From contig DASPNP010000050.1 in NCBI GenBank assembly GCA_035626475.1, positions 1-64,000 on the forward strand: DNA of 64,000 nt, given 5' to 3'. The position numbers and the translations under genes were made by a program. Source of the stretch: DASPKT01 sp035626475. GTDB taxonomy: Bacteria; Pseudomonadota; Alphaproteobacteria; Azospirillales; Azospirillaceae. Of the stretch, positions 52,209-61,165 are shown piece after piece (positions within the stretch are counted from its first letter, which is position 1; each line of letters opens with the position of its first letter). The notes beneath the pieces are model-generated. The model ran no database searches, was not told the DNA's origin, and saw only the letters and a list, made by a program, of their open reading frames with translations.

Positions 52209-53371
52209 CCCGCGACCTCCTGATCGATCGCCGCGGGCCCCTGCGCCGCGCCGCCGTCATCGACGGGGACGAACTCTCCGACCTCTATATCGACCGCACC
52301 GACCGGCCGGGCCTCTCTGGCGCGCTGATCCGGGGCCGCGTCGGCCGCATCGCCGCCGGGCTGGACGCCGCCTTCGTCGAGATCGGCGCCGGCCAGCCCG
52401 GCCTGCTGCCCGCCTCCGACGTACGCCCGCGCCGCCGCGACTCCGTCATCGGTCAGCTGCTGCGTACGGGGCAGGAGGTGCTGGTCCAGGTGAAGGCCGA
52501 CCCGTTCGGCTCCAAGGGCGCGCTGCTCACCATGGACGCCACCCTGCCGGGACGGTTCCTGGTCTGCGCGCCGCTGGCCGAGGGCATCACCGTGTCCAAG
52601 CGCCTGGGCAAGGGGCCGGAGAAGGCGCGGCTGACGGCGCTGCTGCGCCAAGCCGCACCGCCCGGCCTCGGCTGGATCGTCCGCGCCGACGCCGCCACCG
52701 CCGACCCGGAGCTGGTGGCGCTGGAGGCGGAGCATCTGGCCGCCCAGTGGCGCGACGCGCTGCGGGTGCCGGGGGAGGGGCCGGTGACGTTGCTGCCCGC
52801 CCCCACCGCCGTCGAGCGGGCGCTGCTGGAACAGGGCGGGCGCGGGCTGACCCGGATCGCCGTCGAAGGGCCGGAGGCGCTGGCCGAGGTGCGCGCCTGG
52901 TGCCGCGACCGGGCGCCTGACCTGGCGCCGATGGTCCGCCCGCATGTCGACCGCATCGCCCTGTTCGACCAGGGCGACCTGGAGCATGAGCTGGCCGAGC
53001 TGATGCGCCCGCGCGTGGATCTGCCCGGCGGCGGTTCGCTGGTGATCGAGCGGACCGAGGCGCTGACCGCCATCGACGTGAATGGCGGCGAACGCGGCGA
53101 CGCGCTGCAGGTCAACCTCGCCGCCGCCCGCGAGATCGCGAGGCAGCTGAGACTGCGCAACATCGGCGGCATTGTCGTCGTCGACTTCGTGAACCTGGAG
53201 CGCGCCGCCGACCGCGAGCAGCTGATCCTGACTCTCAGCGGGGCGGTGTCAAAGGACCCCGGCAACACCCATGTGTACGGCATGTCGCGGCTGGGGCTGG
53301 TGGAGATGACCCGCCAGCGCCGCGGCCCCTCCCTGGCGGATCTCGCCGCCTCCCTGACCGACTCGCCCTGA
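52205..53371 (+). CDS. rng: Ribonuclease E/G family protein, short form
   Basis: A 388-residue protein from GTG 52205. S1-like N-terminus (GLSGALIRGRVGRIAAGLDAAFVEIGAGQPGLLPASD), and a DNase I-like subdomain with metal-binding aspartates D291 in LTAIDVNGG and D327 in VVVDFVNL. It is roughly 100 residues shorter than E. coli RNase G, and the zinc-link CPxC and the small C-terminal domain are not seen. It may be a reduced paralogue with the full RNase E elsewhere. Always near infA-maf in this group. Confidence 0.88.
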   Translation: MTRDLLIDRRGPLRRAAVIDGDELSDLYIDRTDRPGLSGALIRGRVGRIAAGLDAAFVEIGAGQPGLLPASDVRPRRRDSVIGQLLRTGQEVLVQVKADPFGSKGALLTMDATLPGRFLVCAPLAEGITVSKRLGKGPEKARLTALLRQAAPPGLGWIVRADAATADPELVALEAEHLAAQWRDALRVPGEGPVTLLPAPTAVERALLEQGGRGLTRIAVEGPEALAEVRAWCRDRAPDLAPMVRPHVDRIALFDQGDLEHELAELMRPRVDLPGGGSLVIERTEALTAIDVNGGERGDALQVNLAAAREIARQLRLRNIGGIVVVDFVNLERAADREQLILTLSGAVSKDPGNTHVYGMSRLGLVEMTRQRRGPSLADLAASLTDSP

Positions 53372-53378
53372 AGCGCCC

Positions 53379-53597
53379 ATGAGCAACGAACCGATCGACC
53401 TCTCCGCCGCCAAGCCGCGCCGCGCCACCTGCGCCATCTGCGGCAAGCCCCAGATCCCGCAGTTCAAGCCCTTCTGTTCCAGCCGCTGCGCCGATATCGA
53501 CCTCGGACGCTGGCTGAACGAGAGCTACCGCGTGCCCGTCGCCGCCGCCGACGAGGACGCCGAGGAGGCTACGGAAAAATCCGCCCGGGAGGATTAA
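53379..53597 (+). CDS. yacG: YacG-type zinc-ribbon protein (DNA gyrase inhibitor family)
   Basis: A 72-residue protein with TCAICGKPQIPQFKPFCSSRCADIDLGRWLNE, a four-cysteine zinc site (CxxC...CxxxC). In E. coli YacG binds GyrB and blocks its activity. It begins 7 bp after the RNase gene. Confidence 0.93.
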   Translation: MSNEPIDLSAAKPRRATCAICGKPQIPQFKPFCSSRCADIDLGRWLNESYRVPVAAADEDAEEATEKSARED

Positions 53598-53605
53598 TCT
53601 GAGGC

Positions 53606-53634
53606 TGGACAGGCGGATGGGAACCGTCTATACA
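53606..53634 (+). promoter_or_regulatory. Likely promoter of tRNA-Phe
   Basis: TGGACA (53606-53611), a 17-bp spacer, TATACA (53629-53634); the tRNA begins at 53706, leaving a leader of about 65 nt. Confidence 0.55.
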
Positions 53635-53705
53635 CCCGCCCCACGGCCGGTCGCGGTACCAACCCGCGGCGCTCCGATCCAGATCGGAACGGCTGACGAG
53701 ACGGC

Positions 53706-53781
53706 GCCCAGGTAGCTCAGTTGGTAGAGCAGGGGACTGAAAATCCCCGTGTCGGTGGTTCGATTCCGCCCCTGGGCACCA
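53706..53781 (+). tRNA. tRNA-Phe (anticodon GAA)
   Basis: A 76-nt gene with encoded CCA: acceptor GCCCAGG/CCTGGGC, anticodon stem GGGGA/TCCCC with loop CTGAAAA (anticodon GAA), T arm GGTGGTTCGATTCCGCC, D arm GCTCAGTTGGTAGAGC. Confidence 0.98.
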
Positions 53782-53965
53782 TCTCCCCTTATCCCCGTAA
53801 TCCACAGCGCTTCATCCACCGCCCGGCCCTCGGCGCCAGCGCGGCCGAAGTCGTTTGGTCCTGATTTTTCCACAGGCGCGCCCGTGCCGAATATCAGCTC
53901 ACGCTGTTGGCTGCGCCAGACGCGGGAGATGGACAGCCTCCACCGGCGGGGGCAGGCGGGCGGGA

Positions 53966-54967
53966 ATGACCGATACGAAGGCGGACCAGGGCAGCGACGG
54001 CGCCAGGCTCGAGCGGGCGGCCAAGCGGCAGGCCAGGGCGGCGCGCGGCAAGGCGGCGCCCGTCACCCTCTACGGCATCCCGGTGACCCACCCGGAGAAG
54101 ATGCTGTGGCAGGACCCTGGTGTCACCAAGCGCGATCTCGTCGACTATTACAGCGGTATCTGCGCCTGGATCCTGCCGCACCTGGACGGAAGGCCACTGT
54201 CGCTGAAGCGTTGCCCGTCGGGCCCGGAAGCAGCCTGCTTCATCCAGAAGCACGCTTGGCCCGGGCTGCATGAACAGGTCCACCGCGTGCCCATCGCCGA
54301 GAAGGCCGGTGTGCGCGACTATCTGGTGGTCGACTGCCTGCCGGGATTGGTCGCGCTGCTGCAGGGCGGCGTCGTGGAGATCCATCCCTGGGGTGCGACC
54401 GTGGACCGGCTGGAGCGGCCGGACCGGCTGGTACTGGACTTCGATCCGGCGCCCGGCGTCGCCTTCGCCGACGTGGTGGCGGCCGCGCGCGAGGCGCGGG
54501 AGCGGCTGGCGGCCGCCGGCCTCGCCAGCTTCGTCCGCACCACCGGCGGCAAGGGGCTGCATGTGGTGGCGCCGCTCGAGCCGACCGCCGGCTGGGCCCA
54601 GCTGAAGGACTTCGCCGAGGGGATCGCGGCTTCCATGGCGGCCGACCAGCCCGACCGCTACACGACATCCATGGCGATGGACGAGCGCGACGGCCGCATC
54701 TTCATCGACTATCTGCGCAACACGCGCGGCGCCAGCGCCGTGGCGTCCTACTCCGTGCGGGCGCGGGACGGCGCGCCGGTGGCGATGCCGGTCTCATGGG
54801 AGGCGCTGGACGGGCTGGAGAGCGGCGCGCGTTACACCATCGGTAACGCGCGTAGCGCCATCCCGGCGCCGGGGCCCGACCCCTGGGAGGGCTTCTTCGC
54901 CCTCCGCCAAGCTCTACCCGCCGCGAGAAAGGGGCAGGGTACCGCGCGTCCCCCGCGCCGGAGGTAG
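53966..54967 (+). CDS. Stand-alone LigD-type primase-polymerase (PolDom)
   Basis: A 333-residue protein from ATG 53966. Polymerase-domain marks: VTHPEKMLWQDPGVTKRDLVDYYSGICAWILPHLDGRPLSLKRCPSG, then catalytic aspartates D158 and D160 in LVLDFDPAPG, SFVRTTGGKGLHVVAPL, and FIDYLRNTRGASAVASYSVRARDGAPVAMPVSW. It matches the primase-polymerase domain of NHEJ LigD but has no ligase or phosphoesterase domain; no Ku gene is in the window. The family can add nucleotides to DNA ends for repair. Starts 184 bp after tRNA-Phe. Confidence 0.9.
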   Translation: MTDTKADQGSDGARLERAAKRQARAARGKAAPVTLYGIPVTHPEKMLWQDPGVTKRDLVDYYSGICAWILPHLDGRPLSLKRCPSGPEAACFIQKHAWPGLHEQVHRVPIAEKAGVRDYLVVDCLPGLVALLQGGVVEIHPWGATVDRLERPDRLVLDFDPAPGVAFADVVAAAREARERLAAAGLASFVRTTGGKGLHVVAPLEPTAGWAQLKDFAEGIAASMAADQPDRYTTSMAMDERDGRIFIDYLRNTRGASAVASYSVRARDGAPVAMPVSWEALDGLESGARYTIGNARSAIPAPGPDPWEGFFALRQALPAARKGQGTARPPRRR

Positions 54968-55143
54968 GTCCCCCGGCGGCGTCCCCCATGTGCCGCGCCC
55001 TATTTCGGTCACAGTGTTACCGCCGCGCGGCGCGGGGCGGCGCACGCGCATGAGCGCCCTTCGAAATGCGCAACAAGGGCTGGAACGCCCGCGTTGGTCC
55101 GACGTGTGCCGTCTAGTAGCGGCCGTTGCGCGGGCGGGAACCC

Positions 55144-56373
55144 ATGGATCTGATGCAGAGCGCCTTGCTTCCGGTGGAGCGCCCCAAGGGGCGGGCGGCC
55201 TCCCGGGGGCGGCTGATCGAGCTTCCCCTGGTCAAGGCGCGGGAGCCGCAGCGGCGCGCCCCGGTCCTGCCCGCCGAGCCGCCGCGCCAGGCAAGCCTCG
55301 CCGGCGCCCGCATCCATCTGGTGGGACAGCCCCATGCCATGCTGCCGCACCGGCTGGGCGAGGCGGTGCGCGACCGTGGCGCGCGGCTGGTGCGGGCGCT
55401 TGGGCCCCGGGTGACGCTGGTCTGCGTCGCAGCCTCGGCACTCGAGCTGCTGCGCGGCGGGGCGCTGCTGGCGGCCCTGCCGCTCTGCATCCCGCCCGGC
55501 GCGGAGATCATCGGCGAGGGCGAGCTGATGCGGCGCCTCGGCCTCGCCCCGCCACCGCCGCGCGAGAACCGCACCTTCGACGCCGACGCCTTCCACCGCC
55601 TTTCCGGCCTCTGCGCGGAAGCTGTCATGTGGCTGGTGATCTTCGACGTGCTGCAGCCGGTCGACGGGCGTTTCGGCTTCCGCGACCTGGTCGCCGGCCG
55701 CCGCGTCCGGGACTATCTGGCGCAGGGAGTGCAGCTGGCCGACGTGGTGGCCGCCGCCCTGCGGCTGCGGCGCGAGACCGGGGCGGGGCTGGCGGACACA
55801 GGCGCCGCGCGGCTGCCGGCGCTGCCGCGGCGCGACATGCTGGGGCGCTGGCTGGACACGGACGGGCAGTATCTGCTGCCGCTGGATCCGGCGCCCACGG
55901 CCTGCGCGCCGCTGCTGGCCTTCGCCGAGCAGATGCGCCGCCATGGGGCGGTGGATCTGGCGGAGCGGGCGCTCCGCACCGCGACGCGCCTGGCTCCGCA
56001 CGAGCCGATGGCGCCCTACCGGCTGGGCGAGCTTCTGGCCTCGGCCGGGCGCACCGCCGAGGCGGCGCTGCACTGGCGCATGGCGCTGCAGCGGGAACCG
56101 GCTTTCGCCGATGCGGCTGTCGCGCTCGCCCGGCTGGAAGCGCGGCGTGGGCGCGAGGGCGCGGCGGTGGAGCTGCTCTGCGGCACGCTGCGGCGGCGGC
56201 CGGCCGACCCGCAGCTGCGGTCCGCCCTGGCGACGCTGCTGCAGCGCCGGGGCCGCCACCGCGAGGCGCTGGGCTTCTGGGCCGGCGTTCTGGACGGCGG
56301 CGCCACGGGCCGCCTGCGCCGCCGCGCCCGTCGCCAGTCCTCCGTCTGCCGGAAACTGGCCGGCGCGCGCTGA
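55144..56373 (+). CDS. Multidomain protein: BRCT-like, MerR-like and TPR regions
   Basis: 409 residues from ATG 55144. Residues about 50-130 (LAGARIHLVGQPHAMLPHRLGEAVRDRGARLVRALGPRVTLVCVAASALELLRGG...IIGEGELMRRLGL) resemble a BRCT domain in spacing. Residues about 150-225 (DVLQPVDGRFGFRDLVAGRRVRDYLAQGVQLADVVAAALRLRRE) look like a MerR-type winged helix as seen in alphaproteobacterial TPR proteins. Residues about 270-400 hold three to four TPR-like repeats. The combination suggests a DNA-linked or replication-coupled scaffold; no catalytic motif is seen. Precise function unknown. Confidence 0.7.
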   Translation: MDLMQSALLPVERPKGRAASRGRLIELPLVKAREPQRRAPVLPAEPPRQASLAGARIHLVGQPHAMLPHRLGEAVRDRGARLVRALGPRVTLVCVAASALELLRGGALLAALPLCIPPGAEIIGEGELMRRLGLAPPPPRENRTFDADAFHRLSGLCAEAVMWLVIFDVLQPVDGRFGFRDLVAGRRVRDYLAQGVQLADVVAAALRLRRETGAGLADTGAARLPALPRRDMLGRWLDTDGQYLLPLDPAPTACAPLLAFAEQMRRHGAVDLAERALRTATRLAPHEPMAPYRLGELLASAGRTAEAALHWRMALQREPAFADAAVALARLEARRGREGAAVELLCGTLRRRPADPQLRSALATLLQRRGRHREALGFWAGVLDGGATGRLRRRARRQSSVCRKLAGAR

Positions 56374-56442
56374 GCATCCCCCATCCGGAACCTCAAGCGG
56401 GGCAAAGGGGTTCGTCCTTTGTCGGAGCAAGGGAGGCCGGGC

Positions 56443-58446
56443 ATGGGTCGGGTGCTGGGGATCATCGCCGTCGTACTGGTGGCGCTCGTCGGCGGCGCCG
56501 CCGCCTTCATCTACTTCGCCGGCCCCGACCGCATCGCGCGCTATGCCGAGCGGCGGATGAGCGAGACCACGGGGCGCGAGGTGCGCATCGCCGGCCCGGT
56601 CGACATCGACTGGAGCTGGAGCCCGCGCATCACCGTCGGCGGCATCACCATGAGCAACGCCGACTGGGGCAGCGAGCCGCGCATGGTCTCGCTGGGCCAG
56701 CTGGAGACGGTGGTCCGCATCTGGCCGCTGCTGCGCGGCAAGATCGAGCTGCCCGAAATCATCGTCGACAAGCCCGACATCCTGCTGGAGCGCAACAAGG
56801 ACGGCGTCGGCAACTGGGTCTTCGACGTGCCGGCGGAGGCGGAGGCGGCGGCCGAGGCGGCCTCGCCGGAGGATCGTTCCGAGTTCCCGGTCATCGGCAC
56901 GCTGCAGGTGCGCGACGGCCGCTTCCGCTTCATCGACCAGCCCAAGAAGATCGACATCGACAGCCGCATCTCCACCACCGTCGCCAGCGGCACGGAAGGG
57001 GAGGAGCAGCTGCATATCGAGGGCAAGGGCTCGATCGAGGGCCGGCCGCTGCGGTTGGAGCTGACCGGCGCGCCGCTGCTGACCCTGCGCGAGAGCGAGA
57101 CGCCCTATCCCCTCAAGCTCGACGTGAAGCTGGGCGACACCAGCCTGAAGGCCGAGGGCACGCTGCTGGAACCGGTGAAGCTGCGCGGCGTGGACATGCG
57201 CCTCGACATGAACGGCGGCAGCCTGGCCGACAGCTACGCCCTGCTGGGCGTGCCGTTCCCCGCCACCGGCAAGTACCGGATCGCCACCCGCCTCATCCGC
57301 GAGGGCGAGGTCTGGAAGGCCGAGGAGATCGACGGCAAGGTCGGCGAGAGCGACCTCAAGGGCTGGCTGACCTTCGAGCCCAAGCAGGAGCGGCCGCTGA
57401 TCCGCGCCGACCTTCGCTCGGAGAAGCTGGATTTGGCCGATCTCGGCGGCCTCGTCGGCTTGGCGCCCGGTCAGGAGGACACGGACGGCAAGATCATCCC
57501 CGACACGCCCATCAACCTGGAGCGGCTGAAGGCCGTGGACATGGAGGTCGCCTTCAAGGGCGGCAACATCCAGGGCCCGCTGCCGCTGGACGCGGTGCAG
57601 GCCACCCTCGACCTGAAGAACGGCCGCGCCCGCGTCGACCCGCTGAAATTCACCATGGCGCTCGGCACGGTGGGCGGCAACGTCGTGCTGGACGGCAGCA
57701 AGACCGTGCCTGCGCTCGCCACCAACCTGGAGATCTCCAACGTCAAGCTGAAGCCCTTCTTCAAGGACACGCCCTTCGAGGAGGAGACGGCCGGCACGCT
57801 GGGCGGGCACATCGACCTGCGGGGCAGCGGCAAGTCCTTCTCCGACATCATGGGCGCCGCCGACGGCGACATCGCCATGGTCATGGCCGGCGGCCAGGTC
57901 AGTGCCCTCATCCTGGAAGGCGCCGGCATCGACATCGCCGAGGCGCTGGGCATCCTGATCAGCAAGGACGAGCCGGTGGCCGTGCGCTGCATGGTAGCGG
58001 CCTTCGGCGTCAATGACGGCATCATGAAGGCCAAGACCCTGGTGCTGGACACCGAGGACACGAACATCGCCGGCGACATGGAGGTGGCGCTCGGCAAGGA
58101 AACCATGCGCGGCCGCATCGAGGCGCATCCGAAGGACGCGACCATCGCTTCCGGCCGCACGCCGGTCACCTTCGGCGGCACCTTCATGGAGCCCAAGGTG
58201 GGCATCGAGGCCGGTCCGCTGGCAGCCAAGGGCGCCGCCGCCGTGGCGCTGGGCGCGCTGCTGACCCCGCTGGCGGCGCTGATCCCGCTGGTCGACCTCG
58301 GCGGCGGCGAGGACAGCCCCTGCGGGGAACTGATCTCCAACGCCAAGGCCGGCAACCAGGGCAAGCCCGTCAATCCCGGCAAGCCGGACCAGGGGCCTTC
58401 CAAGGAGCCGTCCAAGAAGGAGAAGGCGGAGAAGAAGGGCGAGTGA
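56443..58446 (+). CDS. AsmA family protein
   Basis: A 667-residue protein from ATG 56443, with GGGAGG 6 bp before it. One N-terminal membrane helix (GIIAVVLVALVGGAAAFIYFAG), then a long beta-rich periplasmic part. AsmA marks: GREVRIAGPVDIDWSWSPRITVGGITMSNADWGSEPRMVSLGQLETVVRIWPLLRGKIELPEIIVDKPDILLERN. The C-terminus is a hydrophobic Ala/Leu stretch and a Lys/Pro/Glu-rich tail. AsmA/TamB-like proteins bridge the periplasm and are thought to carry phospholipid toward the outer membrane. Confidence 0.93.
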   Translation: MGRVLGIIAVVLVALVGGAAAFIYFAGPDRIARYAERRMSETTGREVRIAGPVDIDWSWSPRITVGGITMSNADWGSEPRMVSLGQLETVVRIWPLLRGKIELPEIIVDKPDILLERNKDGVGNWVFDVPAEAEAAAEAASPEDRSEFPVIGTLQVRDGRFRFIDQPKKIDIDSRISTTVASGTEGEEQLHIEGKGSIEGRPLRLELTGAPLLTLRESETPYPLKLDVKLGDTSLKAEGTLLEPVKLRGVDMRLDMNGGSLADSYALLGVPFPATGKYRIATRLIREGEVWKAEEIDGKVGESDLKGWLTFEPKQERPLIRADLRSEKLDLADLGGLVGLAPGQEDTDGKIIPDTPINLERLKAVDMEVAFKGGNIQGPLPLDAVQATLDLKNGRARVDPLKFTMALGTVGGNVVLDGSKTVPALATNLEISNVKLKPFFKDTPFEEETAGTLGGHIDLRGSGKSFSDIMGAADGDIAMVMAGGQVSALILEGAGIDIAEALGILISKDEPVAVRCMVAAFGVNDGIMKAKTLVLDTEDTNIAGDMEVALGKETMRGRIEAHPKDATIASGRTPVTFGGTFMEPKVGIEAGPLAAKGAAAVALGALLTPLAALIPLVDLGGGEDSPCGELISNAKAGNQGKPVNPGKPDQGPSKEPSKKEKAEKKGE

Positions 58447-58449
58447 GGC

Positions 58450-60018
58450 TTAGGGGGCGCGGGACGGCCGCAGATCCAGCACATAGGCCAGCGGCACGCC
58501 CGCGCGTTCCACCCGGACGATCTCCGGACCGGAGGGCGCGCCGGCGCAGGCGCTGCGGGTATGGGCGATGTGGAAGTCGGCCGGCTCGTCCGGTTCCACG
58601 CTGCGCCAGTGGGGCGGCAGCCGGTAGCGGGCGGAATCGGGTGGGCCGCAGAAGCTGACCCGGTGGGGCGCTACGACGGAGGAGGCGCCCTCGCGGCGCA
58701 CCAGGGTCTCCGTCAGGTCGCGGGCCGCCTCGGACATGGCGCTGCCCCAGTAATCCAGCTCGAACCGCCCGGCCGCGCCCGGCACGCCGCCGACCAGCGC
58801 GTTGTACCAGATGGTCTCGTAGGGATGCAGGCGCGCGGCGCCGGCCAGATGCACGAGCGCGCCCAGCGCCAGCAGGCCCCAGCCGAGGCGCGCGCGCTCC
58901 GGCGCCACCGCCTTCGCCGCCTTGTTGATCGCCAGCGCCGCCGCCAGCGACAGCGGCGGCAGGATGAAGAGCATGTGCCGGATGCCGTCATAGAGGACGG
59001 CGCCGGTGGAGATCACGATCGCCGGCGGCACCAGGATCGCCGCCGCCAGCGCCACCCGCGGCGGTTTGAAGCGCCCGCGGAAGACCGAGAGAATGCCCAT
59101 GCCGGCGGCCAGCAGGACGGCGGCGAGCAGCACCAGCGGCACCTTCACCGCGAAGCCCGTCGGCAGGTACCACCAGGGCAGGGCGGTGGTGCGCAGCCGC
59201 TCGCCGGCGAAGGTGAAGGTGAAGTCCAGGGGGAAGTTCGAGAACTCGGACAGGGCGCGCAGCGGGTTGCTCAGCGGGTCCAGCTGCGCCCAGGGCCAGG
59301 CCGCGACCATGACCATCCAGGCCAGCAGCGCCGCCGCCAGCAGCACCAGCGCCGCCCGGCCGGTCTCCCGGGCCACGGCGGCGGGCGCGCCGCCCTCGCG
59401 CAGCCGTCCCGCGATCCAGGCGAGGCCGGCGAAGGCCAGCGGCGCGGCGAACAGGATGCCGCCGACGCGGATGCCCATGCCGGCGCCCAGCGCCAGCCCC
59501 AGCCCTGCCAAGTCCGGCAGCGGCGGCCGGGGCAGGGTCTTCGCGACCCGGATGGCGAAGACCAGCGCCCAGGCCCCCGCCACCGCGAAGGGCGCGTCCT
59601 TGGGATTGTTGAAGGCGTGACCCCACCAGTCCGGGGTCAGCAGCAGCAGCAGGGCCGCCAGCGTCCCCACCCGGGGCCCCGACAGGTCGATGCCGGCCCG
59701 GCGCACCGCCGCCACGCCGAGCAGCCCGACCATGCCGCCCAGCAGGCGCCTGACGTCGTAGGGATCGGCCTGCAGCAGCTCCGCCAACCCAGCCGCCGCC
59801 GTGTCGTAGAGCGCGCCGTAGAGGGCCAGGTTCTGGTAGGTCAGCACGTCCCGGTCGGCGCCGAGGCTCAGATACCAGTCCAGCGCCCGCCGGCCGTACT
59901 CGACATGCAGCGGCTCGTCCCAGGTGATGCCGTAGTCGCGGAAGACCAGCAGCACCGCCAGCGCCGCCACGGCCATCACGGCCAGATAGAGCCGGTCCCA
60001 GATGCTGCGATTGGACAT
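58450..60018 (-). CDS. Membrane glycosyltransferase, GT39/PMT-like
   Basis: A 522-residue GT-C protein with about 11 membrane helices. The first loop carries DYGITWDEPLHVEYGRRALDWY (acidic catalytic pair DE) and the second TPDWWGHAFNNPKDAPFAVAGAWAL, seen in bacterial GT39-like proteins. The C-terminal part is soluble. It sits 19 bp after a GT2 that could supply its lipid-linked sugar, making a second such pair in the window. Acceptor unknown. Its 3' end is 3 bp from the end of the convergent AsmA gene. Confidence 0.85.
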   Translation of the reverse strand: MSNRSIWDRLYLAVMAVAALAVLLVFRDYGITWDEPLHVEYGRRALDWYLSLGADRDVLTYQNLALYGALYDTAAAGLAELLQADPYDVRRLLGGMVGLLGVAAVRRAGIDLSGPRVGTLAALLLLLTPDWWGHAFNNPKDAPFAVAGAWALVFAIRVAKTLPRPPLPDLAGLGLALGAGMGIRVGGILFAAPLAFAGLAWIAGRLREGGAPAAVARETGRAALVLLAAALLAWMVMVAAWPWAQLDPLSNPLRALSEFSNFPLDFTFTFAGERLRTTALPWWYLPTGFAVKVPLVLLAAVLLAAGMGILSVFRGRFKPPRVALAAAILVPPAIVISTGAVLYDGIRHMLFILPPLSLAAALAINKAAKAVAPERARLGWGLLALGALVHLAGAARLHPYETIWYNALVGGVPGAAGRFELDYWGSAMSEAARDLTETLVRREGASSVVAPHRVSFCGPPDSARYRLPPHWRSVEPDEPADFHIAHTRSACAGAPSGPEIVRVERAGVPLAYVLDLRPSRAP

Positions 60019-60037
60019 GGGAAGGGTCCGGCCCGCC

Positions 60038-61066
60038 TCAGCCCCGGGCCCGCGGCGGCGCGTCCGGCGCCTCGAAGCCCCGGCTGTCGGCGACCAGATA
60101 GAGCGGCCGGCCCTTCACCTCGGTGAAGACGCGGCCGAGATAGTCGCCCAGCACGCCCAGGCAGATCAGCTGCACGCCGCCGAGGAACAGGGTCGCCACC
60201 ATGAGCGAGGCGTAGCCGGGCACCTGGATGCCCTGGAACAGGGTCGCCACCACGATGTAGCCGGCATAGACCACGGCGCCCAGCGCCACCGCCAGCCCCA
60301 GCCAGGACCAGACCCTGAGCGGGAAGGTGCTGAAGGAGGCGACGCCGTCCATGCCGAAGCGCAGCAGCCGCCAGAAATTGAAGGCCGAGGCGCCGGCATG
60401 GCGCGGGGCCGGGTCGTAGGGGATCGCGACCTGCCGGAAGCCGACCCAGCTGTACAGCCCCTTCAGGAAGCGGCCGCGCTCGGGCAGGGCGTTCAGCGCG
60501 TCGACGACGGCGCGGTCCATCAGGCGGAAGTCGCCGGCGCCGCGCGGCAGCTCCACCTCCGACATGTGCCCCAGGATGAAGTAGTAGAGGTTGGTCAGCG
60601 CGCGGCGCAGCCACGGGTCGGTGTCGCGCGACCGGCGCACCGCGTAGACCATCTGCGCTCCCTGGCGCCACTGGGCGACGAACTCCGCGATCAGTTCCGG
60701 CGGGTGCTGCAGGTCGGCGTCGATGATGACGACGGCGCGGCCCCTCGCGTGCCGCAGCCCGGCGGACATCGCCACCTCCTTGCCGAAGTTGCGGCTGAAG
60801 CGCAGCAGCTTGATCCGCCCGTCGCGCTCCTGGTGCCGGACCAGCGTTTCCCAGGTGGCGTCGCGGCTGCCGTCCTCGACGCAGACGATCTCCCAGGGCA
60901 GGCCGGTGCCGTCCAGCGTCGGCGTCAGCCGGGCGAACAGCGCGTCGATGTTGCCCTGCTCGTTGTGCAGCGGCACGACCACCGACAGCACCACGCCCCC
61001 ATCCCCCGGGAGGGCGTCCCCCGGGAGGGCGGCGGGCGGAAGGGGAGGGGCGGGAGGCGGCGACAT
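60038..61066 (-). CDS. Family 2 glycosyltransferase, GtrB/DPM-like with C-terminal membrane pair
   Basis: A 342-residue GT-A protein: SVVVPLHNEQGNIDALF, EDGSRDATWETL, RNFGKEVAMSAGLRHARGRAVVIIDADLQHPPELI, then RSRDTDPWLRR and two C-terminal transmembrane helices (about residues 232-260 and 272-297). This is the polyprenyl-phosphate sugar synthase layout of GtrB. The N-terminus is Pro-rich and contains the peptide ALPGD twice, from a 15-bp tandem duplication (61002-61031). Likely partner of the GT39 gene that follows. Confidence 0.92.
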   Translation of the reverse strand: MSPPPAPPLPPAALPGDALPGDGGVVLSVVVPLHNEQGNIDALFARLTPTLDGTGLPWEIVCVEDGSRDATWETLVRHQERDGRIKLLRFSRNFGKEVAMSAGLRHARGRAVVIIDADLQHPPELIAEFVAQWRQGAQMVYAVRRSRDTDPWLRRALTNLYYFILGHMSEVELPRGAGDFRLMDRAVVDALNALPERGRFLKGLYSWVGFRQVAIPYDPAPRHAGASAFNFWRLLRFGMDGVASFSTFPLRVWSWLGLAVALGAVVYAGYIVVATLFQGIQVPGYASLMVATLFLGGVQLICLGVLGDYLGRVFTEVKGRPLYLVADSRGFEAPDAPPRARG

Positions 61067-61165
61067 CCGGGCGTGGCTCGGCGGGGGGCGAAAAGCGGCG
61101 GCAGCATAGCGCCGCGCCCCCCGCAGGGCTACGCCTCATAGGGTCGGCCGGAAGGACCGGTCCCG

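Noticed and set aside
53782..53965. Terminator after tRNA-Phe
   Set aside because: There is a short T-run near 53869 but no convincing stem directly before it.
53706..54967. tRNA-Phe as an integration site for a genomic island
   Set aside because: No integrase, no repeat of the tRNA 3' end was noticed downstream, and following genes look like normal chromosomal genes.
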